Assembly: GCA_963729445.1 (NCBI GenBank)
Contig: CAVSNU010000003.1
Span: 186,001-250,000 of the forward strand
Source: JACCZH01 sp963729445
Lineage (GTDB): Bacteria > Chloroflexota > Chloroflexia > Thermomicrobiales > CFX8
Direction: 5' to 3'
DNA: 64,000 nt
Position numbers and translations under genes: made by a program
Notes under the pieces: model-generated
What the model was told of the DNA's origin: nothing
Databases searched by the model: none
Seen by the model: only the letters and a program-made list of their open reading frames with translations
Shown: in pieces, positions 8,686-17,926 of the stretch
How the letters are laid out: every line of letters begins with the position of its first letter
How positions within the stretch are numbered: position 1 is the first letter of the stretch

Positions 8686-10019
8686 GGTCGCACCCGCGTT
8701 GCTTCGTCATAATGGCTCGTCGTGTGGGGCTCCACAAATGCCGTGTTCCACTCGAGGATTGGGCGAACGGATCCAACCCACTTGCCGTGCCAGCCGTCAC
8801 GGAAATCCGCCGTGTCGCGTACATCGAAGACCAGTACATCATCGTCCTGGAAGAGGATGATCGCCTGGTTCTCAACGATAAGTAGCTCCACCCGGTACAT
8901 GCCATCATTGAGGAGATCGCCGGGTACGAAGCACGTATCCCGGAAGAGCCCACACGGAAATGGGCGTCCTTGCCATACTCGCTCCGTTGTCGGACTCGCA
9001 TTGAAGACGATGATGCCCTGTTCGTTGTAGAGGTGAAGGCTGAGATTCAGACGCGCGTTGGGCTTGAGGTTCCAGTACTCAAACTCCAGCACAAACGGTG
9101 TGCGTACGGTGATGGGATCGGTCGACACGCCGTCCGCCGGTCGTACACACGCGTAGCGGAGCCGAACGCTGTCGTTCCCTGGAGCCGTCGCGATGTCCTC
9201 CCATACCTGTTCAGTAAGCGAGGAAAATGACGTCTGTAAATAGGAGGAAATCACATTTGCTGACGGTCCATCCGCCTTTATTTCTCCGGAATCCAGCCAG
9301 ATCACACGGCTGCAGAGTCCTTGCATAGCCACCATGTTGTGGCTCACGAAGAGTACGGTTCGACCGTGACTGGAGACTTCACCCATCTTTCCAAGACACT
9401 TCTTCTGGAACTCCGCATCGCCGACAGCCAGCACCTCATCTACAAGGAGAATCTCCGGCTCCAGGTGTGCTGCAACCGCGAAGGCCAGCCGCATATACAT
9501 ACCGCTCGAGTAGCGCTTAACTGGAGTGTCGATGAACTTGTCGATGTCGGCAAATGCGACGATCTCGTCGAACTTGCGTCGGATCTCGCCCCTCCGCATC
9601 CCCATGATGGCGCCGTTGAGAAATACATTCTCACGCCCCGTCATCTCTGGATGGAAACCAGTACCAACCTCCAGGAGCGATCCGAGGCGGCCGTGAATTT
9701 CAACGCAACCTCCGGACGGCTCCGTAATCTGGGAAAGGATCTTCAATAATGTGCTCTTGCCTGCACCGTTGCGCCCGATAATGCCGACTATCTCGCCGTG
9801 CTCAACATCGAACGACACGCCTTTTAGCGCCCAAAAATAGTCGTTATCGACTGGATCTGAATCGCCGCTCGATCGGGCGGCTGCTGGAGAGGAGATCTGG
9901 CGACGAGAGCGAGATGCCAACTTGGCGCCAAGACCGTCACGGAGTGTCTTATATGGCATACGCTCCCCGATACGGTAGCGTTTTCCGAGGTCTTTCACCT
10001 GAATTGCAGCGTTACGCAT
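8682..10019 (-). CDS. wzt: Polysaccharide ABC exporter ATPase with C-terminal cargo domain (Wzt-like)
   Basis: ATPase of an ABC-2 exporter that moves undecaprenyl-linked polymer across the inner membrane. Walker A is GRNGAGKST (82-90), the signature YSSGM (170-174), Walker B ILLVDE (190-195) and the H-loop SHN (226-228). An insertion of about 35 residues precedes WALKGVSF. From about residue 270 to 445 there is an extra beta-rich domain like the carbohydrate-binding Wzt-C, which in known systems recognises the modified end of the finished chain. It is paired with the permease 3 bases upstream. Confidence 0.95.
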   Translation of the reverse strand: MRNAAIQVKDLGKRYRIGERMPYKTLRDGLGAKLASRSRRQISSPAAARSSGDSDPVDNDYFWALKGVSFDVEHGEIVGIIGRNGAGKSTLLKILSQITEPSGGCVEIHGRLGSLLEVGTGFHPEMTGRENVFLNGAIMGMRRGEIRRKFDEIVAFADIDKFIDTPVKRYSSGMYMRLAFAVAAHLEPEILLVDEVLAVGDAEFQKKCLGKMGEVSSHGRTVLFVSHNMVAMQGLCSRVIWLDSGEIKADGPSANVISSYLQTSFSSLTEQVWEDIATAPGNDSVRLRYACVRPADGVSTDPITVRTPFVLEFEYWNLKPNARLNLSLHLYNEQGIIVFNASPTTERVWQGRPFPCGLFRDTCFVPGDLLNDGMYRVELLIVENQAIILFQDDDVLVFDVRDTADFRDGWHGKWVGSVRPILEWNTAFVEPHTTSHYDEATRVRP

Positions 10020-10022
10020 CAG

Positions 10023-10916
10023 TTACACCACATCCGCAAAAGTTCGTTCCATCCGTGAAAAAAAGAAGAGACCTCCGGCAAGCACCACGAGAACCGTGAG
10101 CATCGAGACAACCAGTAGCGGACCGGGGGCCTGCACATCGCCGAGAAGAGACCAGCGGAAACCCTCGACCACACCGGCCATCGGGTTCAGTCCATACAGT
10201 GCCCGCCAGCGATCGGGCACGAGGCTGCTCGGATACGCCACCGGAGTCGCAAAGAGCCAGAATTGGATCAAGAAGGTCGTCGTGTAGCGCACATCGCGAA
10301 ACGTGACATTCAATGCTGATAGCCACAAAGACACCGCGAGAGCAGTGGCCGACGCAAGCAGGATGAATACAGGTAAAGCGAGTATCGCAATCGATGGCAT
10401 GATCCCATAGAACAGCAGCATCGCCAGCAGTACGCTAAAGGCGATCGCGGCGTCCACCAACCCCACACCCATAGACGACATGGGCAAGATCACGCGAGGG
10501 AAATACACCTTGGTGATCATGCGTTCGTTCTGCACTAAACTGTTGCTCGCCTGGGTGACGGCATTTGCGAAGTAGGTCCATGGCACGAGCGCGGCATACG
10601 CGAACACCGGATAAGGCACTCCGTCAGAAGGAATCCCGGCAAGCCGACCAAAGACGATGCTGAACACGACCATTGTAAAAACCGGTTGAATAATGGCCCA
10701 CGATGCGCCGAGAACCGTCTGCTTATAGCGAACCTTCACATCGCGCCAGACCAGAAAATAGAGTAACTCGCGGTACGCCCATATCTTAGAGAGATTGACC
10801 GGCACCCAACCGTGAGATGCCCGCAGCACCGTTACGGGCATTTGGGTCATCGGTGGACCGGGTCTACCAGAAGAGCTGGTTGTAACACCTGAAGCTGCGC
10901 GAGGATCTATCGTCAT
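10023..10916 (-). CDS. wzm: Polysaccharide ABC exporter permease (Wzm-like)
   Basis: ABC-2-type inner-membrane permease with about six hydrophobic segments. The cytoplasmic lead-in (YRELLYFLVWRDVKVRYKQT) is typical of the Wzm/TagG family, and a conserved LNPMAGVVEGFRWSLLG loop precedes the last helix. ATG 10916 is chosen because AGAGGG lies 11 bases upstream; an earlier ATG at 10976 has no ribosome binding site. It is the first gene of the minus-strand export and modification operon and pairs with wzt. Confidence 0.93.
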   Translation of the reverse strand: MTIDPRAASGVTTSSSGRPGPPMTQMPVTVLRASHGWVPVNLSKIWAYRELLYFLVWRDVKVRYKQTVLGASWAIIQPVFTMVVFSIVFGRLAGIPSDGVPYPVFAYAALVPWTYFANAVTQASNSLVQNERMITKVYFPRVILPMSSMGVGLVDAAIAFSVLLAMLLFYGIMPSIAILALPVFILLASATALAVSLWLSALNVTFRDVRYTTTFLIQFWLFATPVAYPSSLVPDRWRALYGLNPMAGVVEGFRWSLLGDVQAPGPLLVVSMLTVLVVLAGGLFFFSRMERTFADVV

Positions 10917-10976
10917 TGAGCGAAGCCCTCTTAATACCGTCGTCGCGCAATCGATCAAAGAATACTGTCGAATCAT

Positions 10977-12116
10977 TTAGACAGGCGAGTGCCCATGAGG
11001 TTATCGTTGGGTCTGGAAGTTCTGTCACACTTGAACACCGTCGCCTGTAAGAGATTGAACGCACGGACCGTCCCATTTGCCTCCATAGAGAAGGTAATGC
11101 TACGACGACGATAGACGTCAATGGAGATGGTGCGCCCAGATTTCCCAATCCAAAACCTGAGAATCGTGTCATCTTCCATACATGAAGCTGGGAATTGTCA
11201 AGCTGAACAGCTCTCAATTACGACAACCCAGGTGAGCAAGCGATTTATGGGAAGGATCTCTGTTGTCGTTCCCGGGGCGTTTGATCAGAGATCCGTCGCC
11301 GAGTTCAGGATGACGATCAAGCCGGCAGGATGATTATCTACGATGGTGAGTGCAAACATAGACATGCCGGCGCAGTGTTGAAGCTTGACTACCTCAGCGG
11401 ATCTCCACCTAACTCATAGCGTCGCAATTGCGTGCGCTATCTCCGGCGTCTGATCGACCAGGTAAGGCGCAGTACATGAGGCCGCTACGGAGAACAGGCT
11501 GCCTTGCCATTAGCGGGTCATCCAGACACATCCATCATTGCACCACTGCGACGGTCAATGTTTAAGACAACCGATCCAGGAATGTGGCTGCCTGATAGCG
11601 CTTAATCCATGCTCTGTTGTGGGCCAGCGCGCATCGTTATTATGTTGTTCGTTGCGGTCGTCAGCACACACGATGTAGTTGTGCATACATCCATGGCACC
11701 TGTTTGGGTACAGAGAGCGAGTGTCTTACAACGAACCACCGTCCACGAATGTTGTGAAGACTCTCCCGTACTGATCACATTGTCATGCATTCCAGCGACA
11801 GGCAACGAACAGATATCACCGTTGAGTTGTGTATCTTCGTGATTACCACATGCGAAGACAGAGTGTGGCAGGATTCTGGGACTTCATCTCGGAACAGGGA
11901 CGACAACAGGCAGTGTCGATGCATGGGTTGTAATCTGGGCACCTCGCCCGTGCGGAGCAAGTGGTGCAACCGGCCGATTACCGAATCGTGCCGGTTTCTT
12001 TCTGGCTGTTTCAGGCAACGACAATTGATCATTCGGGGACAGGGCGATGTAGAGATCTGAGAGAGGACGAACTTCGTGAAAGCTCCGCGAGCCGCTGCGA
12101 CTGTGCCGGAGTAAGC
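10977..12116 (+). other. 1.1-kb non-coding gap between divergent operons
   Basis: No open frame on either strand has a ribosome binding site plus recognisable protein character. Only short, unrelated frames occur. It must hold the promoters of the minus-strand wzm operon and the plus-strand GT2 operon, but I could not place either with confidence. No repeats or tRNA seen. Confidence 0.5.
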
Positions 12117-12995
12117 GTGGTGATCTCCGTTGCGGTCATTAGCTATAACGCTCGCCATCATCTTGAGGCATGCTTGGCCAGTATTCAAGCTGAAAATGCG
12201 ATGGACGTTATTGTTGTCGACAACGGATCAACTGACGGCAGCATTGAGATGGTTCAAACGCGATTTCCTCAGTTCAGACTACACGTGTGTGATACGAATG
12301 TTGGGTACGGAGCCGCGGCGAACACAGCGGTGGCGTCAAGCCAGGCAGAATACGTTCTGCTCTTGAACAGCGACACGTTGCTGCAATCCGGAGCGCTGGA
12401 TGATCTCTGCTGCTATCTCGATCGGCACCCGAGGTGCGGTATTGTTGGACCACGTATGCTCAACCCCGACGGATCCCTGCAGCCATCGTGCTATTCGTTT
12501 CCCACACCGTTCAATTTGCTGGTGCGCTACACCTCCCTCGGCATTTTGTTCTGGCGACTGCCGTATCTGAAACGTCGCCATCTCCATGGCTGGGACCACT
12601 CTTGCTCAATGGTCGTCCCTTGGGTATTAGGTGCGGCGATTGTCGTGAGGCGCGAAGCCTTTGTGGCCATCAATGGGTTTGATGACTCCTTCTTCATGTA
12701 TTCAGAGGACGTCGATCTCTGTTACCGAATGCACCGTGCAAATTGGGAAGTTCGCTATTGCCCGCGTGCTGAGGTCGTACATGTAAGAGAAGGCAGCACT
12801 GCACAGTATCGCGAGGCAATGCAAGCCCAGCTATATGCGAGCAGAGATCGCTACTATCGCATGCACTATTCGGGAGTGCAGCTGCTGTGTATCCGGATGA
12901 TCGTCTACTACTGCAGGAGGAGAGACCGCGTCCTGGAAAGGTTCCTGCACTATTTCAATCGTGGGAGATATGGCGTGAGACGAAGTTCTCCATGA
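12117..12995 (+). CDS. Family 2 glycosyltransferase (rhamnosyltransferase-like)
   Basis: GT2 of the WbbL/rhamnosyltransferase type. It begins VISVAVISYNARHHLEACL, with DNGSTDGSIEMV as the nucleotide motif and LLLNSDTLL as the metal site. GAAIVVRREAFVAINGFDDSF and YSEDVDLCYRM form the acceptor/catalytic region, and the C terminus is basic. The start is taken at GTG 12117 because GGAG lies six bases upstream; codons further upstream in this frame do not look like coding sequence. It heads a four-gene plus-strand unit. Confidence 0.88.
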   Translation: MVISVAVISYNARHHLEACLASIQAENAMDVIVVDNGSTDGSIEMVQTRFPQFRLHVCDTNVGYGAAANTAVASSQAEYVLLLNSDTLLQSGALDDLCCYLDRHPRCGIVGPRMLNPDGSLQPSCYSFPTPFNLLVRYTSLGILFWRLPYLKRRHLHGWDHSCSMVVPWVLGAAIVVRREAFVAINGFDDSFFMYSEDVDLCYRMHRANWEVRYCPRAEVVHVREGSTAQYREAMQAQLYASRDRYYRMHYSGVQLLCIRMIVYYCRRRDRVLERFLHYFNRGRYGVRRSSP

Positions 12996-13035
12996 CAAAC
13001 GTGATACAGGTCCTGGTGCAATGGAGGTATGAACT

Positions 13036-14679
13036 CTGATCTCTGTCGAGAGTTCCCGCAGTGCGGCTCAGTCCCTCGCCCGGCGTGCTGACTGGCGCTT
13101 TCTGCTGCCGGCGTCACCGAAAGGGAAATTCGAGCTGCTGCTGCTGTGCGGTGGACCGGCGCCTCTTGGACAGTGGCTTGTGGACGCTGGATTTGCTGGC
13201 GCATACACATGTGACCTGACAGAAGAGACCAGCGCTGATGTCATTGTCGTCCTTGATGGGGCGGACGTCGATCTTCAGCGCGTGATGAAGTGTCTCAAGC
13301 CTCGCGGCGTCCTGTATTACGAGTGGAGCCGCCTGCAGAAAGCGACGATCAGAGTCACACCCAGCCACATGCGGTCGTCGCTGGAGCGGGCCGGTTATAC
13401 GGTGCACGGCATATACGCCGTCAGCCCCACGTTTAAGACTGCGGCACTCTATTTGCCGCTTGATGCCCCGCATGCGCTTGAATGGTATGTTCGGTCGTCG
13501 TATGCAGGGTCAGGTATCAAGCAGCGATTGTATGAAGGATTGCTGGCAGGGGCTACTGGCCTGCGAAGCGACCGCTTTGCGCATTTCGCGCCTCTCATTG
13601 CGGTTGTCGCAACATCTCAATCCTCTGAACCCGCCGGCCCAGCTGTCCTCCAGTGCCCTGAAATTACTTCGCTTCTAGGGAACACAAGCGACTCCGCGAT
13701 AGTCCCGATATTGTTGTCTCACGGTGACGACCGTGTCATCGTGTTAACGCTTCCTCGCCTGGCAGGTGAGCCCAGTCTTGTTATAAAAGTCCCCAGGCTC
13801 GATGCGTTTAGTGGCCGAAACATTCAGGAGCAAGAAGTTCTCAGCAAGGTCCACACTCTGGTGAATTCTTCGCAGAGAGGTTCGATTCCACACCCACTTG
13901 GAGTAACAGAATTCGGCGGCACACGTGCCAGCATTGAGAATTTCATACCAGGAGAGTCGATGCTGCGTTCCACGAACAGGTGGGGCGTCCCTCTCCGGCA
14001 CAAACTCGCTGACCTTGAAGGTGCAACAGACTGGATTTGCCGGTTTCATAAGCAAACAACGGATGACGTTGTTATCTGGGGCAGGCTTGCGGAGGCGCAA
14101 TTCATCGAACCGCTGGTGAGCAGGTTCCATCAATCTTTCAATATCACCGCCCAGGAGCAGTATCTCTTTACAGCGCTATGCGAGCAGTCGAATCTACTAT
14201 CAGACCGTCGCATTCCGATTGTGTGGCAACATCGCGATTTCAATCTCTGGAATGTCCTTCGCAAGGGCCAAACGGTTGCAGTGATTGACTGGGAAGGTGG
14301 TCAGCGCGGGCTGCCGCTGTGTGACCTCCTGCACTTTGTCACTTCCTGGACAGCTGCCGTTCATCGAGCTGGGACATTGGACGAACGCACCAGGAGTTTC
14401 AAACGGCTCTTCCTCGAGCCAGATTCCAGCACCGACGGTGCCTCGCGTGCGGCACGATCGATGATCCGACAGTACTGCGGTCGCCTCGGCGTCGATCGGG
14501 AGTTCATTCCAATCCTCCTCGTTTACACCTGGCTGGAACTTGTCCTGCGACGCGGAGATCAACTGGAGGATATGGCAGTGAAGACCGCAGGCTGCCGGAA
14601 GAACAACCGCTATCTCGATCGGCTTGCGCTGCTCGCCGAACATGCCGATTTGATATTTGGCCGCGACACGTTCGGTTAG
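13036..14679 (+). CDS. Large protein with C-terminal aminoglycoside-phosphotransferase/kinase-like domain
   Basis: The C-terminal half (about residue 220 onward) is an APH/choline-kinase-type fold. The catalytic loop HRDFNLWNVL begins at about residue 399, the metal motif is VIDWEGGQ at about 416, and a nucleotide-lysine region VIKVPR precedes them. The N-terminal 200 residues include a stretch like the end of a Rossmann methyltransferase (LKPRGVLYYEWSR). The obvious GTG at 13180 cuts into clearly coding sequence. The frame is open back to 13033 with no ATG, GTG or TTG, but GGAGG (13023-13027) lies eight bases before CTG 13036. I therefore propose a CTG start; a base error at the true ATG is the alternative. 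It may phosphorylate a sugar or lipid carrier. Confidence 0.75.
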   Translation: MISVESSRSAAQSLARRADWRFLLPASPKGKFELLLLCGGPAPLGQWLVDAGFAGAYTCDLTEETSADVIVVLDGADVDLQRVMKCLKPRGVLYYEWSRLQKATIRVTPSHMRSSLERAGYTVHGIYAVSPTFKTAALYLPLDAPHALEWYVRSSYAGSGIKQRLYEGLLAGATGLRSDRFAHFAPLIAVVATSQSSEPAGPAVLQCPEITSLLGNTSDSAIVPILLSHGDDRVIVLTLPRLAGEPSLVIKVPRLDAFSGRNIQEQEVLSKVHTLVNSSQRGSIPHPLGVTEFGGTRASIENFIPGESMLRSTNRWGVPLRHKLADLEGATDWICRFHKQTTDDVVIWGRLAEAQFIEPLVSRFHQSFNITAQEQYLFTALCEQSNLLSDRRIPIVWQHRDFNLWNVLRKGQTVAVIDWEGGQRGLPLCDLLHFVTSWTAAVHRAGTLDERTRSFKRLFLEPDSSTDGASRAARSMIRQYCGRLGVDREFIPILLVYTWLELVLRRGDQLEDMAVKTAGCRKNNRYLDRLALLAEHADLIFGRDTFG

Positions 14680-14691
14680 GGAGAAATAGCC

Positions 14692-15915
14692 GTGCGCGTA
14701 CTCTTTCTAGCTCCATTTCCACCACGTCTTGATTCGGTTCATGGCGGCGGACGGGTGATGGGACAATTGATTCACCATCTCGGAGAGCGGCACTGTGTCG
14801 GTGTGTTATATCTCCGCAGCAAGGGCGAGCCGGGTATCGACCCAGCCATCGAGGCGCGATGCGACGCGGTATGGGAGATTGCACGTCCCGACATACCTGA
14901 CGCCCGAGAATACCCTTGGGCGTTTCGATGGCGATTCGTAAAGCGTCACCTACAGGGACTTCCAGCATGGGTGTTGGATTGGCGCAGCAAGGAGTATTCG
15001 GACCAACTAGACGCAGTAATCGACGCCTGGAGTCCAGACGTAATCCAATCCGAATTCTCGGTCATGGGGCAGTACCTTCCAACTGTGCGTGACAAGCGGA
15101 TCCCACGTGTTTTAACGGTCTATGAGCCAACCGCACACGCCGCGCGGGAGCGACCGCTTCGGCCTCGACGACGGGCCTGGGAGCTCTTTCTCGAAAGCGC
15201 AGCGTGGCGCAGGTACGAGCGCAGGGTGATCGCTTCGTCGTCGGCCGTCGTCGTATTTACCGAACGCGACCAGGCATTAATCCGCGGTATGTCCCCGCAA
15301 GCGCGCGTTGAGTACATTCCACCGGGGGTCGAACTTCCTCAAGAACCGCTTGATCCCCTCGGTTGTTCTCCACCAAGCATCGTTTTCATCGGTAACTTCG
15401 ATCATCCGCCAAACGCCGATGCTGCCGAACGGTTGGCTTCCTCAATCTTTCCCAAGGTTCGGGAGACGATTCCCGATCTGACTCTCTTTATTGTTGGCGA
15501 TCGTGCTCCGGATCATCTGCGCGAGATGGCGAACGAGTCAATGGTCGTGACGGGGTGGGTGCCGTCGGTTGTCCCCTATCTGAACCGCGCAAATCTCGTC
15601 GTTGCTCCGTTGCGAACCGGGGGTGGTATACGCATCAAGATTCTGGAAGCCCTTGCTGCGGGAAAGGCGATAGTTGCCTCGCCTCGCGCTGTCGAGGGTA
15701 TACCGATCCAACCTGACGTTCATTTCGTCCTCGCCGACGATGACCAGCGGTTCGCCGCGGCGATTACGTTGTTGCTAGAGCATGACCGGTGTCGCAACGA
15801 GTTGGCGACGAACGCGCGCGCCTGGGCGGTCGCCAACCTCGGTTGGGACCTCCGCATAACGTGTTACGAACAGCTCTACACATCGTTAACGGAGGATGCC
15901 AGGCGGAACAAATGA
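14692..15915 (+). CDS. Family 4 glycosyltransferase (GT-B fold)
   Basis: Retaining GT4 enzyme. It opens MRVLFLAPFPPRLDSVHGGG, the acceptor domain. The donor domain contains IVFIGNFDHPPNADA, an RANLVVAPLRTGGGIRIKILEALAAGKAIVAS stretch (the E-X7-E-type nucleotide-sugar site) and VEGI. The start is GTG 14692, with GGGAGA upstream. It is twelve bases after the kinase-like gene, so it belongs to the same transcript. Confidence 0.9.
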   Translation: MRVLFLAPFPPRLDSVHGGGRVMGQLIHHLGERHCVGVLYLRSKGEPGIDPAIEARCDAVWEIARPDIPDAREYPWAFRWRFVKRHLQGLPAWVLDWRSKEYSDQLDAVIDAWSPDVIQSEFSVMGQYLPTVRDKRIPRVLTVYEPTAHAARERPLRPRRRAWELFLESAAWRRYERRVIASSSAVVVFTERDQALIRGMSPQARVEYIPPGVELPQEPLDPLGCSPPSIVFIGNFDHPPNADAAERLASSIFPKVRETIPDLTLFIVGDRAPDHLREMANESMVVTGWVPSVVPYLNRANLVVAPLRTGGGIRIKILEALAAGKAIVASPRAVEGIPIQPDVHFVLADDDQRFAAAITLLLEHDRCRNELATNARAWAVANLGWDLRITCYEQLYTSLTEDARRNK

Positions 15916-15972
15916 TTGCAGCCCTGGACGTATGAATGCGTTAATCCAGGAATGAGCAGGGGAGACAACATC

Positions 15973-16920
15973 ATGTACGCACCCGCACCCGGACAGCCGT
16001 CAAGTACGATACAGCAGCGCTCTCGCCCGGCATTGCACATCCCTGATACCTCATTGATTATCTGTTCTCGCAATCGACGGGACTTTTTGCACGCGACGAT
16101 CGACTCGATTTCGGATGGCCATCGGTTGCCCTCCGAGATCATCGTTATCGACCAGAGCGATGCTCCCGATCCAGCGCTTGAGCGGCGGGCATCGGAGCAA
16201 CCGGACGGTTTGCGGTATGTATGGACGGCGTTGCGTGGTCTGAGCCGGGGCAACAATCTGGGTGTTTCCCTCGCTCAATACGAGTGGCTGATATTTACCC
16301 ATGACGATGTGCTCGTAGAGCGAGACTGGTTTGAAACACTGGTTGGAGCTCTCCAGACGGCAGGCAAGGGTACTGTCGTTACTGGCCGGGTTCTTACAAC
16401 TGCCCCAGAGGTACCAGGAGGATTCGCGACGACGTTGCGGACCGACACGACTCCCGTCGTGTATTCCGGTCGGGTAGGGACCGATGTCATCAAGCCGTTC
16501 AACATGGCAATGCACCGTACGGCGCTGGATCGAGCCGGGGGCTTCGACGAAGAGCTCGGACCCGGGACTCGGTTTCCGGGTGCTGAGGACAGCGACCTTG
16601 GGTTCCGTTTGCTGGAGTCGGGCCTCCAGGTGGCGTACGTTCCCGAAGCGCTTGTTTATCATCGGGCTTGGCGACCAGCAAATGGGTATTTGCCGCTGCG
16701 CTGGGGATATGGCGTCGCTCAAGGCGCGTTCTTTGCCAAGCACACTAGCCGCCGCGACCGATACATGCTGCGGCGCTTTCTCAAGGACGCCCGGCGCCGC
16801 GCGTTCCTCTTTCCGAGGCGGCTTCTCGGTGATCCGGTACGCGCCCTTGAGGAGCCCTTGTTTATCATCGGTAACGTTGTGGGCGCGGTGAGATGGGTGG
16901 TAATGCACAGGCGGCGTTAG
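15973..16920 (+). CDS. Family 2 glycosyltransferase
   Basis: The GT2 core starts at TSLIICSRNRRDFLHATI. DQSDAPDPALE stands where most relatives have a DDGSTD motif, and the metal motif is TGHDD-like (FTHDDVLVERDWF). The segment PGAEDSDLGFRLLESG holds the catalytic ED. ATG 15973 is chosen because GGAG lies eight bases before it; an earlier ATG at 15916 would abut the GT4 stop. The stop overlaps the stop of the convergent GT2 by 4 bases. Confidence 0.87.
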   Translation: MYAPAPGQPSSTIQQRSRPALHIPDTSLIICSRNRRDFLHATIDSISDGHRLPSEIIVIDQSDAPDPALERRASEQPDGLRYVWTALRGLSRGNNLGVSLAQYEWLIFTHDDVLVERDWFETLVGALQTAGKGTVVTGRVLTTAPEVPGGFATTLRTDTTPVVYSGRVGTDVIKPFNMAMHRTALDRAGGFDEELGPGTRFPGAEDSDLGFRLLESGLQVAYVPEALVYHRAWRPANGYLPLRWGYGVAQGAFFAKHTSRRDRYMLRRFLKDARRRAFLFPRRLLGDPVRALEEPLFIIGNVVGAVRWVVMHRRR

Positions 16921-17855
16921 AGGGCCCGGCTGGAGCGACGTTGCGGTTGTAACACTTGTCGCACGCGCCCCAATATGCGCACGATCTTGCTTCCTCCATT
17001 GACAGCGTGTCGTATCAACTCCATGGCAATCCCAATCCGATCAACAAACTTGTCATCGGTCTGAAGACGCTTGCCGCCAGAGGCTTGCCAGAACGCCGAC
17101 CACACATAGAACTTGAATCCCACGAGAATCCCGGCACGCAGCATTCCGGGGACTCCGTCACGCCATGCCTGACTCACAATGAAGTGTTTGTATACCGTGG
17201 ACACCATCATTCGGGTCATCGCTTGCGCCGAGAAGACCTGACCGCGGTCCACCATGGACTGTGCCTCGATTGGTGCATAACGAAACGCGCGATCGAGTGC
17301 CTCCGGAATATTTCGGTTCCTGTCATGTACCATCACGAGCTCATCTCGTTCTGGAATGCGGTGGAGGCGTTCTTCTGGAACTTTCGGGAGTGCGTTTGGA
17401 ATGATCGGCCACTCTACCCGTGACCGACGATACATTCGCAGTTGCGGCTCATAGCGCTGCCTTCGGTGCGAAGGCGGGTACCCAAGATCGAAGTTCATCC
17501 TCGGAGTGATGACAGCGTCGATCTCGTCCCGGCACGCAACTTGTTGTAACTCGCACGCCAATCCTGCAGTCACACGCTCATCCGGATCGAGGGCCAGAAT
17601 CCAATCGTTCGAGGCTTCCGCTGCCACCGCATTGCGAACGAATTCCACAACCGGAACAGCTTCATGACGAACGACACGAGCCCCATATTCGCATGCCAGC
17701 GCGGCCGAGCCGTCGGTGCTTGACAGGTCCATGACGATCACTTCATCGGCCCATGCGACTGACTCCAGGCAGGGTCCAAGCCGGTCCGCTTCATTGCGGC
17801 AGACGATACATACTGAGATATTTGTTGCTTCTTGCCTGGTGGCGCTGTTGGTCAT
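16917..17855 (-). CDS. Family 2 glycosyltransferase, WaaE/KdtX-like
   Basis: It has the WaaE-type layout: ISVCIVCRNEADRLGPCLES, then SVAWADEVIVMDLSSTDGS and WILALDPDERVT. WaaE-like enzymes add glucose to a lipopolysaccharide core; the donor here is unknown. The C-terminal third contains a hydrophobic stretch (LVGFKFYVWSAFW). ATG 17855 is preferred, with GGGAGA seven bases upstream; a longer frame reaches 17936 but overlaps the upstream gene's end. It is the last gene of the minus-strand block. Confidence 0.87.
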   Translation of the reverse strand: MTNSATRQEATNISVCIVCRNEADRLGPCLESVAWADEVIVMDLSSTDGSAALACEYGARVVRHEAVPVVEFVRNAVAAEASNDWILALDPDERVTAGLACELQQVACRDEIDAVITPRMNFDLGYPPSHRRQRYEPQLRMYRRSRVEWPIIPNALPKVPEERLHRIPERDELVMVHDRNRNIPEALDRAFRYAPIEAQSMVDRGQVFSAQAMTRMMVSTVYKHFIVSQAWRDGVPGMLRAGILVGFKFYVWSAFWQASGGKRLQTDDKFVDRIGIAMELIRHAVNGGSKIVRILGRVRQVLQPQRRSSRAL

Positions 17856-17926
17856 CAATTTCTCCCAGTTCAACGGAACCTTGCGCAGGGTCGCGGGATT
17901 CATCCCCCTAATTGGCGCGCGACAAG

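Noticed and set aside
10973..11179. Minus-strand 68-codon frame in front of wzm
   Set aside because: No ribosome binding site, no family resemblance, and it sits in the expected promoter region of wzm.
11961..12116. Longer N terminus for the GT2 gene at 12117
   Set aside because: The residues before VISVAVISYN do not resemble any GT2 N terminus; GGAG precedes GTG 12117.
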